Below, in pieces: positions 46,344 through 54,117 of a DNA stretch of 54,277 bases. Position 1 is the first letter of the stretch, and every line of letters starts with the position of its first letter. The DNA is from a virus: the IMG/VR virus record IMGVR_UViG_3300010373_000058, positions 1-54,277 of that record; one strand, written 5' to 3'. The notes under the pieces are model-generated. The model did not search any database, was not told the DNA's origin, and worked only from the letters and a program-made list of their open reading frames with translations. Made by a program: the position numbers and the translations under genes.

Positions 46344-47642
46344 ATGTCTGAAACACTCACCGCACCACCACCGCCCACTCCAGCACCATCCGCTCCAGCC
46401 AAGGCAGCCCCGGCACCGGCAAAACCTTCTGCACCTGCCAGAGACCCCAAGGAAGGGTTCATGTCAGGTCTCAAAGCTGCGGCGGAAAAGGGGCCGAACC
46501 TCAAGAACGTTGAACCACAGGTAAAGAAGGCGTTTGAGGCTGATTTGTCGAAACCCACCCAACCCTCGACGGAACCACCCAAGGCACCAGAAAAGGCACC
46601 CCAAACGCCCGCAGAGCCACCCAAAACTCAAGGTGAACAAACACCTCCTGCACAGGAACAGAAGGCTCCTGTGGAAGCCAAGGGCGAAAAGAAGCCCGGC
46701 GCGTGGCAACTCAAGGAACGATACGAGAAACTCGCCCGTGAATACGAGAAAAGGGCCGTGGAAGCCGAATCCAAGCTGGCGCAGATGGGGGATGCGGACA
46801 AACTTCGTCAACGGGCTGAACAGGCCGAGACAAGGCTCAAGGAACTGGATGAACACATCCGATACGTGGACTATTCCAAGAGCGAGGAATTCAAGACCAA
46901 GTACCAGCAACCCTACGAAGAGGCGTGGACCCATGCGGTTAATGATTTGAAGGAATTGCAGGTCTCATTACCGGACGGAAACCAGAGGACGGGAACTGTG
47001 CAAGACCTTCTGGCGCTGGCCAACCTTCCACTTGGGGAAGCCCGAAGGCGGGCCAATGATATGTTCGGAGAAGCGGCGGATGATGTCATGGCCCATTACC
47101 GGAAGGTTCGAGAACTCAGTTCGGCTCAAACGAGAGCCTTGGAAGAGGCCAGGAAGAACGGTGCAGAACGACAGACACAGCAGACCACGGCGCAAAAGAC
47201 CGCGATGGAACAGACAGCAAAATTGTTTCACCAATTCCGTGAGGAAGACTCGGCGAAGTACGACTTCCTGAAACCCAAAGAGGGCGACGAGCAATGGAAC
47301 TCGAAGCTCAAACAGGCCACCGATTACGTGGACAGCGCGTTTTCCAGCAGTTCAAGTGACCCGCGACTTACACCCGAACAAAGGGCGGAAATCGTGAGGA
47401 AACACGCCAGCGTACGGGGACGGGCCATTGGATTCACCACGTTGAAGATGGAGAACACCCGGTTGAAGAACGAACTGGCGGAACGCGACAAGATCATCGC
47501 CCAGTACAAGGGTGGTGAACCCAACAACGGTCAGCCGCACGGGGGCGAAGCTGCCAGCACCGCACCTATTGACGCTATGGAACGGTTCAGGCAGAAGGCA
47601 TTCAGCATCGCCGGTAAGAACCCTAAACGTATGACGCCATGA
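46344..47642 (+). CDS. scaffolding protein-like
   Basis: The 432-residue protein has a Pro/Ala-rich N terminus (APPPPTPAPSAPAKAAPAPA), an extended Gln/Glu/Lys/Pro region and a long coiled-coil-rich centre (YEKLAREYEKRAVEAESKLA), and ends basic. This unstructured plus coiled-coil build and its position just before the capsid gene are characteristic of scaffolding proteins, which guide procapsid assembly. No sequence family is directly visible. Confidence 0.7.
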   Translation: MSETLTAPPPPTPAPSAPAKAAPAPAKPSAPARDPKEGFMSGLKAAAEKGPNLKNVEPQVKKAFEADLSKPTQPSTEPPKAPEKAPQTPAEPPKTQGEQTPPAQEQKAPVEAKGEKKPGAWQLKERYEKLAREYEKRAVEAESKLAQMGDADKLRQRAEQAETRLKELDEHIRYVDYSKSEEFKTKYQQPYEEAWTHAVNDLKELQVSLPDGNQRTGTVQDLLALANLPLGEARRRANDMFGEAADDVMAHYRKVRELSSAQTRALEEARKNGAERQTQQTTAQKTAMEQTAKLFHQFREEDSAKYDFLKPKEGDEQWNSKLKQATDYVDSAFSSSSSDPRLTPEQRAEIVRKHASVRGRAIGFTTLKMENTRLKNELAERDKIIAQYKGGEPNNGQPHGGEAASTAPIDAMERFRQKAFSIAGKNPKRMTP

Positions 47643-47869
47643 CCCCCGAAGAGCTTGGAATTAAAACCCCCTCTGGTGCCATCGGTGTTCACAAAGGCCG
47701 GGTAATCTTTCAACATGGTGAAACGGTCCTTGGATTCGATCCACCGCAGGCCATCCTGCTTGCCTCGTTGCTGCTTCAAAACGCGGTCAAGGCGATGAAC
47801 CCTGCAAGTGAAGTGGTAAAGGAAGCCGTGGACAAGGCTTTCGGGGAAGAACCTGCCAAACAAAATTGA
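47639..47869 (+). CDS. small hypothetical protein between scaffold and capsid
   Basis: The 76-residue protein (IKTPSGAIGVHKGRVIFQHG, then QAILLASLLLQNAVKAM) overlaps the scaffold stop as ATGA. It is beta then helical and acidic at its end. Position suggests an accessory of head assembly. Confidence 0.55.
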   Translation: MTPEELGIKTPSGAIGVHKGRVIFQHGETVLGFDPPQAILLASLLLQNAVKAMNPASEVVKEAVDKAFGEEPAKQN

Positions 47870-47979
47870 ACCTTCGATTTCAAAGATTCGACCGGGTGTT
47901 GAAAACCCGGTTCCGTAATCACACCAGACCATTGCCAACCGGGTTGCACCTGTTACCAACGGTTAGGGTCAACAACTGG

Positions 47980-48090
47980 ATGCCCAAATACCCGTTCTAT
48001 CATGTGTCCTTCGTGTGGCTGTGCTGGACATGGGACGTATGGTGGTTGACCGGCCTTGCTGGAATGGGTTCCCGTAATTCTGTCTCTTGA
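47980..48090 (+). CDS. possible Trp-rich peptide
   Basis: A 36-residue frame (MPKYPFYHVSFVWLCWTWDV, then WWLTGLAGMG) starts at an ATG downstream of the previous gene. The tryptophans are more frequent than chance would give. The frame also runs 38 codons further upstream from a TTG, but that part is basic and less convincing. Confidence 0.25.
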   Translation: MPKYPFYHVSFVWLCWTWDVWWLTGLAGMGSRNSVS

Positions 48091-48313
48091 CAGATTCAAC
48101 TCCTTCGCGTAGTAGTCCCCTCAAGCAAGCATCCGCTTTGTGATGTCGAGCGGGAGTTAGACCCGCAAAAAGTCCGGTGGCACTTTCAAAGCCGCCTCAG
48201 CTTAGCAGTCTGAAGTACGCTGACTTCAAAGAATCCCCGCCAGAACTGTCCGCGCATGTGCGCTTTGTCAGGGTCTGACGGAAACCAATTAACTTTGAAA
48301 GTCAGACAAGCGT
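48087..48313 (+). promoter_or_regulatory. leader and candidate promoter of the major capsid gene
   Basis: TTGACA (48087) is 17 bases from TAGTAG (48110), a plausible promoter. The leader holds GCGGG-AGTTAGA-CCCGC (48150-48166), a compact hairpin, and ACTTTCAAAG (48182-48191) that pairs with CTTTGAAAGT (48293-48302), just upstream of the capsid ATG. A structured leader could raise or time capsid synthesis. Confidence 0.4.
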
Positions 48314-49699
48314 ATGGCAGACATCATCAGTTGCGACCAATTTACACAACTCCTTGTAGATCAACAACCTGTCTACGACGAGTTGATTCTGAGAGACATC
48401 ACCCCCGTCGATTCCTGGATTGGCAACGTCGCCACCGGGACATTCCCCAACCACGAAGGCGTGGAACGGCGTCTGGATCGTTTCCGTGACGTGTGGCCCA
48501 ACACCACGAAGGTATGGACCCGCACCCAGTATGCCTCCTGTCTTGGGACGCCCTGCGACAAGACCGAGTACAACATCGGTTGGGGTTCGGAACGAATCAC
48601 CTACTTTCTGGAGGAACAAAGCTGGCAGACACCACTGCTGTGCTTCGACCAGTTGATGCACGTCACGCATTCGGTGGAACAATTCGAGCAGATTATCACC
48701 GACATCCTGCGTCCGTCCACCTCGGCAATCATGTCCATGTTCCTTCGCAAAAGGGCTTTGGACCATGCCAGCAAGCGTTTCTTCACCAGTTCAGCGGGCA
48801 GCCTGAGTGAGTTCACCTTCCAATGGACGACCGTTGGTGACGAGGAAATCTACTTTGATTGCTCGGTCAATCCAAACGACTGCGGAAAACTGACTCCCCA
48901 GGCGTTGCAGGTCCGGTTTAATCCGCTCATGCGGGTGGGTTACGCCGGCAAGAATCCTTTCAAGGACACGGCACCGTTCATCGAACTGGTAACGGACATC
49001 GAGACCTGCTGGGAACTGGACCGACTTGGCGGTTCCACAGGGGTAGGCGGCACGCCATCCATCGCCGGTAACTGGAGGTTCACGGAATGGGGCGCTCAGG
49101 AAGCCTACTGGCGCTACGGGTTCAGCGGTCAGATTGGAAATTTCATGGTTCGCACCGACTGGGCCGGTCTTCGGTTCAACTTCGTGGGCGACCTTGGCGC
49201 ATCGGCCAACGGCGGCAACGGGAATCGTTACCGTTACCAGTTGGTGTTGCCCTACAAGAACGACACCACGGGCGGCGCGGGTGGAGACCCCGGCCTGGGA
49301 CGCATCGACAACCCGGACTTCGACAAGGCGCATTTCCGAATCGCCTACATCATGCACAAGAAGGCGTTGACCGCCCTGGTTAGCGACTCGACCCCCATCA
49401 ATCCTGAAATGCCGTTCTCAGCCCGCGACTTTGCCGGGCGATGGCAGTTCGTGATGGACAACCTTGGCGCGGATGTGAACGGGTGCGTCATTGAGAACAA
49501 ACGGCGCAACAAGGGCCAGTTCATCGGCGACTTCAAACTGGCCATCCGACCCGAGTACACGGAGTTCCTGAACGTGTTCTTCTACAAGGGCGAACCGCTC
49601 TGCGTGCCCTACATCAACACCTGCTCGCCTGATCCCGGATACCCGGTTCAGTCCTATCAGTCTGCAAATGAGGCTTGTGATGGTTCAATTCCAGACTAA
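48314..49699 (+). CDS. major capsid protein-like
   Basis: The 461-residue protein lies after the scaffold gene, with an acidic, aromatic composition (DVWPNTTKVWTRTQYASCLG, DRLGGSTGVGGTPSIAGNWR) and seven or more cysteines. The mix of beta and helical segments, size and context fit a HK97-fold capsid subunit, but no direct signature is visible. The gene ends on the TAA at 49697, which overlaps the antisense HNH gene. Confidence 0.7.
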   Translation: MADIISCDQFTQLLVDQQPVYDELILRDITPVDSWIGNVATGTFPNHEGVERRLDRFRDVWPNTTKVWTRTQYASCLGTPCDKTEYNIGWGSERITYFLEEQSWQTPLLCFDQLMHVTHSVEQFEQIITDILRPSTSAIMSMFLRKRALDHASKRFFTSSAGSLSEFTFQWTTVGDEEIYFDCSVNPNDCGKLTPQALQVRFNPLMRVGYAGKNPFKDTAPFIELVTDIETCWELDRLGGSTGVGGTPSIAGNWRFTEWGAQEAYWRYGFSGQIGNFMVRTDWAGLRFNFVGDLGASANGGNGNRYRYQLVLPYKNDTTGGAGGDPGLGRIDNPDFDKAHFRIAYIMHKKALTALVSDSTPINPEMPFSARDFAGRWQFVMDNLGADVNGCVIENKRRNKGQFIGDFKLAIRPEYTEFLNVFFYKGEPLCVPYINTCSPDPGYPVQSYQSANEACDGSIPD

Positions 49700-50217
49700 A
49701 CGGAAGTCCAACTCTTACGATTGATGATACGTTGAGCGACTCCGAAAGAAACCCCAAAACGCTTTCGGAGTCGCTTGTAACCCCAACCTTCTTCGGAATG
49801 AAGACGACGCATTTCGACCACTTGAAAAGCCTTAAGTTTGCTTTGTGGATGAGATTCTCCGCGTCTGGTTTTCCATCGTTCTTTCCAAAGTCGCTTAAGG
49901 GTTTCTGCTTGTGGCTTAAGTCTTCCCTTTTTAAGGGCATCAATCGTGTTTTGTTTTCCGCTTCCGATCCAAAGATGTTCGGGATTAACGCAAGACCTGT
50001 TATCCCCTCTTGGACAATTGTGGCAAACCATCATTCCTTTTGGAATCGGTCCCCGGTGAGCAATCCAGGAAAATCTGTGAGCGTAGATCGTTTTCCCGAA
50101 GTCTCTCAACATTCCGTACCCGGCTGCGGATTTCGCTCTTGTCCAGAGCCAGCATCCGTTTTGGTTAACTTCATAAGCCTTATCAAAGAAGTGCTTTCCA
50201 CTAATAATCGTAGTCAT
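49696..50217 (-). CDS. HNH homing endonuclease, free-standing
   Basis: The 173-residue minus-strand protein has CWLWTRAKSAAGYGMLRDFG, then YAHRFSWIAHRGPIPKGMMV followed by CHNCPRGDNRSCVNPEHL, the HNH core with zinc cysteines, and a C-terminal helix-turn-helix (YKRLRKRFGVSFGVAQRI). It is encoded opposite to all nearby genes, immediately after the capsid gene, as an inserted mobile gene would be. Confidence 0.9.
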   Translation of the reverse strand: MTTIISGKHFFDKAYEVNQNGCWLWTRAKSAAGYGMLRDFGKTIYAHRFSWIAHRGPIPKGMMVCHNCPRGDNRSCVNPEHLWIGSGKQNTIDALKKGRLKPQAETLKRLWKERWKTRRGESHPQSKLKAFQVVEMRRLHSEEGWGYKRLRKRFGVSFGVAQRIINRKSWTSV

Positions 50218-50257
50218 TGGGGTATGGTATCTCAGTGATTACACAAGTCCACCAAAT

Positions 50258-50560
50258 ATGCCAAAATACGATAATTCGGGTTACGACGAAGAGCCGGACG
50301 ACCAGCAGGACGCGGTGCATGGCGAGGACGACGGTTCACCATCGGCAGTGCTTCCCAAGAGCATTCTCATGGGGAAGAAGTTCAATGTGGGCGACGAGGT
50401 GGTGTTGAAAATCACCAGCATTGGCGAGGACGAAATCGGTGTGGAATACGCCCTGTCCAAGGGCGAAGGAGAGAAGAAGGACGACGAATCCTCCGAATCC
50501 ATGCCGGACGATGAAATGGGCGAAGGGGAACCCGCCATGAGCGGTGGCAACTACGACTGA
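50258..50560 (+). CDS. small acidic beta-barrel-like protein after the capsid gene
   Basis: The 100-residue acidic protein (DDQQDAVHGEDDGSPSAVLP at the start) has a compact beta core SILMGKKFNVGDEVVLKITS and acidic ends. Similar small acidic proteins follow the capsid gene in short-tailed phages. A head-stabilising or decoration role is possible. Confidence 0.6.
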   Translation: MPKYDNSGYDEEPDDQQDAVHGEDDGSPSAVLPKSILMGKKFNVGDEVVLKITSIGEDEIGVEYALSKGEGEKKDDESSESMPDDEMGEGEPAMSGGNYD

Positions 50561-50568
50561 CATGAATC

Positions 50569-50946
50569 ATGGCCACCGACGCGAACTCACTTCTGGAAGC
50601 GTCCAAGTGTTACGAAAACTGCACCGCACCGGGTCAGTGGCAGTTGTTGAAACTTGGGTTGTTGCAGCAAATCCTACTCGCCTCAAATCCAATGGCTGAT
50701 ACCAGCGTCAATGCGTTGTTGGAAGACGCCAAGTGTTACGCCTGTCTTTCACCCGGCATCTGGATGCTGCTAGAACTGGCCCTGTTGCAGCAGATAGTCA
50801 ACAACGGCGGTGGTGGTGGAGGAGGTGTGGGATCGGTGTTGTGCGGAACCGTGGACCCAACGACTGCACCCACCGGAACCTGCGCGATTTATTACCGCAC
50901 TGATACGGGAACCATATTCGTCTGGAACGGCGCTGCGTGGTTATAG
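50569..50946 (+). CDS. duplicated-motif virion protein
   Basis: The 125-residue protein holds two copies of NSLLEASKCYENC/NALLEDAKCYACL ... LLxLALLQQI, each about 28 residues with a C-x-x-C pair, then a Gly-run linker and a beta C terminus (GTCAIYYRTDTGTIFVWNGA) of the kind found in phage tail fibres. The duplication is clear. Probably an attachment or fibre-linked protein. Confidence 0.65.
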   Translation: MATDANSLLEASKCYENCTAPGQWQLLKLGLLQQILLASNPMADTSVNALLEDAKCYACLSPGIWMLLELALLQQIVNNGGGGGGGVGSVLCGTVDPTTAPTGTCAIYYRTDTGTIFVWNGAAWL

Positions 50947-50961
50947 ACAATCGCATGAGCC

Positions 50962-51315
50962 ATGACGCCGGAATTCGAGGTTGTAGAGGATGGCGACCGG
51001 CGATTCTACCTGATTAAAGAACCGCCCGAATTCGAGCACAACATCCCGCTTGGCCAGTTGATGCTGGTCAAGGATGTGGTTGTTCAGGAAAAGTGGAAGC
51101 TGGATAATGTCATCGGTCGGAAGCTGGACTGGTTGATAGAGCAGCATGTTAAATTCAACAACCATCTCTACCACCTCGAAACCGAGATCATTCGCGGGAA
51201 ACAATTCCGTAAATTCGTATGGTCCAGGGTGGCCATCTTTGTTGGGATGGGCGTGGCACTGCTGGAATTCCTTGTTCACATTGCCCCGATACTCGCCGCA
51301 CACTGGTTTTCGTGA
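50962..51315 (+). CDS. membrane-associated hypothetical protein
   Basis: The 117-residue protein has an acidic N terminus, a helical middle (QEKWKLDNVIGRKLDWLIEQ) and one C-terminal membrane helix (VAIFVGMGVALLEFLVHIAP). It may sit in the host membrane or in the virion. The upstream ATG at 50955 is in another frame. Confidence 0.55.
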   Translation: MTPEFEVVEDGDRRFYLIKEPPEFEHNIPLGQLMLVKDVVVQEKWKLDNVIGRKLDWLIEQHVKFNNHLYHLETEIIRGKQFRKFVWSRVAIFVGMGVALLEFLVHIAPILAAHWFS

Positions 51316-51316
51316 A

Positions 51317-51778
51317 ATGCCGGAAAGCACCGTAAAGCAAATAGATGACTACTACAAGCTGATGGGTGAAAGGACAGTGAAGGGGGAGGTGTCTCCAAGG
51401 CCGTTGAAGTTTCTGGTGATTGACGACGATGAAAACTTCCAGTTGTTGATGAAGGCCAGCTTCTCCAGAAAGGGATTCGTGCTGGACGGCGCGTTGAACT
51501 CGGAAGAAGGCAGGAACAAGGCGAGGGTTCAGCAACCGCCCTACACGCTCATCATCATGGATATTCAGGGGATAGGCGAACCCGCCTCACAGGCGTTGAT
51601 GAAGTTGAAGGACGCGGCTCCGTCCAGTCCGGTGGCGCTGTGCACGGGATTCCCGATGCACGACCAGGTGCAGGAGTGCATGAAACACGGACCTTTCTGG
51701 CTGTTGGAAAAACCTCTCGACGTTGGCCGGTTATCGGCCATATTCGAGCATTACCGGGACATGCTGTGCCCGACCTGA
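51317..51778 (+). CDS. CheY-like response-regulator receiver domain protein
   Basis: The ATG at 51317 follows the upstream stop and gives 153 residues. A receiver domain covers residues 31-150: FLVIDDDENFQ with acidic residues 36-38, phosphoacceptor Asp82 in LIIMDIQG, Thr110 in ALCTG and Lys132 in LEKPLDV. All conserved receiver residues are present and there is no output domain, so it is like CheY. A phage could use it to receive or titrate host phosphosignals. Very uncommon in a tail-gene block. Confidence 0.85.
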   Translation: MPESTVKQIDDYYKLMGERTVKGEVSPRPLKFLVIDDDENFQLLMKASFSRKGFVLDGALNSEEGRNKARVQQPPYTLIIMDIQGIGEPASQALMKLKDAAPSSPVALCTGFPMHDQVQECMKHGPFWLLEKPLDVGRLSAIFEHYRDMLCPT

Positions 51779-51779
51779 T

Positions 51780-52556
51780 ATGAAGAAACGAAATCTGTGG
51801 CTGTTCATTCTGGTGCTCATCACCCTGCCGATGATCGCCGCCATATTCCAGAACACGTTCACCACCGATTCAGTGGGTAGAACTCCATTGGTGATGACCA
51901 CGACCACCTCTCCAATGGTTCCACTGGCCCACATGGCGGATGATTCGGATGGGATCATTCACATCAACCCGAATGTCACCTATACCCGAACCAATCTTAA
52001 CCTGTCTGGCAACCTGACCAACAACGCCACGAGATCAACCAATGGCATTTTCCCTCTGGATGTTGGAGCTTCAAAGCTGTCCCGAACTGATTCAAATACA
52101 AAGCTGGCCGCAGTAACCGTTGGAACCGGACTGTCCTTCGATGGCACCACACTAAGTGCCACCGGAGGTGTGGCAGGTTCGCAGACAAATACTCCCATCG
52201 TTCTGACACTGGGCGGGACCGGAGGCACGAATGTCAGCGGCGGTGACTGGAGCCTTGGCAGCGCCAGCGGGACGACGTTCAAGTTGATTCTGACGGCGAA
52301 TGCCTATTTCGGGCCAACCTCATTCAGCAATGTTCCCAACACCAATGGACAACAGAACGCCATTTTGTACATCTATCAGGATGGAACCGGCACTCGAACT
52401 GTTACCTGGACCAACAGCGTATTTTCCTTTGTGAATGGTGTAGCCCTGGTACAAACCACCAACGCGGGGGCACTGGACACTTACAGCCTGTTCAACGATT
52501 TGCAGACCAATGGCCAGATAAACGTGGTTCCGGCAAACAATTTACGAAGACCATAA
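51780..52556 (+). CDS. surface or fibre protein with N-terminal signal or anchor
   Basis: The ATG at 51780 (two bases after the stop) yields 258 residues: an N-terminal hydrophobic segment (LWLFILVLITLPMIAAIF), then a Thr/Asn/Gly-rich beta protein with repeats of the TGLSFDGTTLSATGG and NGQQNAILYIYQDGTGTRTV kind found in phage fibres and secreted proteins. The signal is unusual for a virion fibre. Possibly exported to the cell surface. Confidence 0.6.
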   Translation: MKKRNLWLFILVLITLPMIAAIFQNTFTTDSVGRTPLVMTTTTSPMVPLAHMADDSDGIIHINPNVTYTRTNLNLSGNLTNNATRSTNGIFPLDVGASKLSRTDSNTKLAAVTVGTGLSFDGTTLSATGGVAGSQTNTPIVLTLGGTGGTNVSGGDWSLGSASGTTFKLILTANAYFGPTSFSNVPNTNGQQNAILYIYQDGTGTRTVTWTNSVFSFVNGVALVQTTNAGALDTYSLFNDLQTNGQINVVPANNLRRP

Positions 52557-52575
52557 TGACGGGTTAATTCGTACC

Positions 52576-53067
52576 ATGCAAATAAAGCTAGAACGAGGAA
52601 TAGTAAACATTGACGAACCCGATCTTGGACCAATGATGGAGTTTTCAAGAAAATGGAATATCGACAATAACGGATATGTTGCCTGTTTCATCAGTAAGAA
52701 CAAGAAGAACGCAAAGGTATATCTTCACCGATGGATACTGGGTTTGCACCGAAAGGAGGTAAGCCGGTTTATAGTTGTGGACCACATCAATCACGACCGG
52801 TCGGACAACAGAAAGTCGAATTTGAGAGTTTGCAACATGGCTGACAATGCCGCTCATCGCAAATATCAAAAGAAGAAAGGCTCTTCCAGATTTATTGGAG
52901 TTGCGTGGCATAAGAAAAATAAAAGATGGGAGGCGTACGCTTACAGGGACAGAAAGACAATATATCTGGGGCAGTTCGACACGCAGGAAGAAGCAGCCAA
53001 AGCGAGAGATTCATTTGTGCAACATGCTTACCGTGGATTCGCAACTCTTAATGTAGTTGGAAATTGA
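52576..53067 (+). CDS. HNH-AP2 homing endonuclease, free-standing
   Basis: The 163-residue protein contains VYLHRWILGLHRKEVSRFIV and VDHINHDRSDNRKSNLRVCN, the HNH core, followed by SRFIGVAWHKKNKRWEAYAY, an AP2-like DNA-binding domain. That domain order is typical for phage-encoded homing endonucleases. The stop overlaps the next start (TGATG). It is more AT-rich than its neighbours. Confidence 0.9.
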   Translation: MQIKLERGIVNIDEPDLGPMMEFSRKWNIDNNGYVACFISKNKKNAKVYLHRWILGLHRKEVSRFIVVDHINHDRSDNRKSNLRVCNMADNAAHRKYQKKKGSSRFIGVAWHKKNKRWEAYAYRDRKTIYLGQFDTQEEAAKARDSFVQHAYRGFATLNVVGN

Positions 53068-53987
53068 TGAAGACCCTTGCTTCAAAATCATGTCTTCTCT
53101 CTTTTCTGCTTTGTCTATCCGCTCAAGCTGGACGGGCGGTGTTTCCAGGTTACGACGCTCAGGTGATTGACTGGAACAACCGGTCAAGCACGAACAACGG
53201 AGGATTTGCCGGGGCGCAAAATGCGTCCATAAAACCCTCGACCCGTCTGGCGGCAACGGAGTTCATGCGGGCGATTCGCAACGCTGGATTTTATCCTGGT
53301 AAAATTCTTCGTTTGAATCTGTTCGCGGGAAATGATTTCCATACCGGAGCTTCCGATACCGTTCTTGGAGCGGTTCAGACGCCGTTGATTGCAGACAAAG
53401 GAAGCGCGATAGATGTTTCCTCGCAGGCTCAAGGGGGCTGGACATATAAAGAACAAGGCTCTGGAGGGGGATTGTCTGACCCTGGAGCTTCTGGTAATTT
53501 GGATACAGGGGTCATTCCATCAAATGATTTTCCGGCAAATACAAACATTCATTTTTTTGTTTATGTTGTATCTCAAAGCACCGAAGCAACTTGGTCATTT
53601 GGAGGGCAGGATGGTTCTGGACACGAATGGGGTCTTGTTGGGCCTTCATTTACTGCGGTAGGAACAAGGCATGATATTTGTGGCTCAGGGACAGCATATA
53701 CGGATAATAATGGAAGCGGAGGATACTTTTCACAAGTTGAAACGACTTCTCCACAAGCATATAAGAACGGAGTTTTTAAGGCTTCACAGGCTCCGGTTGC
53801 ACAAAGTCTTCCGACAGTTACAACGTTTGTTTTTGCGCTCAATCTTAACGGTGGTCGGTCATCTTCAACAACCAAAACACTCGCTGGATATAGTTTTGGA
53901 ACGAAATTCGATAATAGCGGACTTGCTGCTCCCATTTATTACAACGCCTGGCAAAGATTTGAAACCTGCTTAGGCAGACAACAATGA
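53067..53987 (+). CDS. exported or fibre-type protein
   Basis: The ATG at 53067 yields 306 residues with a signal peptide (CLLSFLLCLSAQAGRA) and a beta-rich, Asn/Gly/Ser-rich body (SSTNNGGFAGAQNASI, GQDGSGHEWGLVGP). It is less GC-rich from 53480 on. The layout resembles receptor-binding or secreted surface proteins. No family is recognised. Confidence 0.55.
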   Translation: MKTLASKSCLLSFLLCLSAQAGRAVFPGYDAQVIDWNNRSSTNNGGFAGAQNASIKPSTRLAATEFMRAIRNAGFYPGKILRLNLFAGNDFHTGASDTVLGAVQTPLIADKGSAIDVSSQAQGGWTYKEQGSGGGLSDPGASGNLDTGVIPSNDFPANTNIHFFVYVVSQSTEATWSFGGQDGSGHEWGLVGPSFTAVGTRHDICGSGTAYTDNNGSGGYFSQVETTSPQAYKNGVFKASQAPVAQSLPTVTTFVFALNLNGGRSSSTTKTLAGYSFGTKFDNSGLAAPIYYNAWQRFETCLGRQQ

Positions 53988-54094
53988 AACTCATTAGATT
54001 CATCGGTGGATGCGTGGCGGTTGTGATCGTTCTGGCCGCCTGTTTTTTCAGTCTGGTGGATTCTGCTCTTGGCAAAGAGACGACCACCGGGTAA
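53984..54094 (+). CDS. small single-helix membrane peptide
   Basis: A 36-residue frame overlaps the previous stop as ATGA and reads MKLIRFIGGCVAVVIVLAAC, then a second hydrophobic part and a polar end. One signal-anchor or lipobox-like segment (VLAAC) is visible. It may belong to the lysis or surface module that continues at base 80. Confidence 0.5.
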   Translation: MKLIRFIGGCVAVVIVLAACFFSLVDSALGKETTTG

Positions 54095-54117
54095 GTTAAC
54101 CCCAACAAACCAAACCT

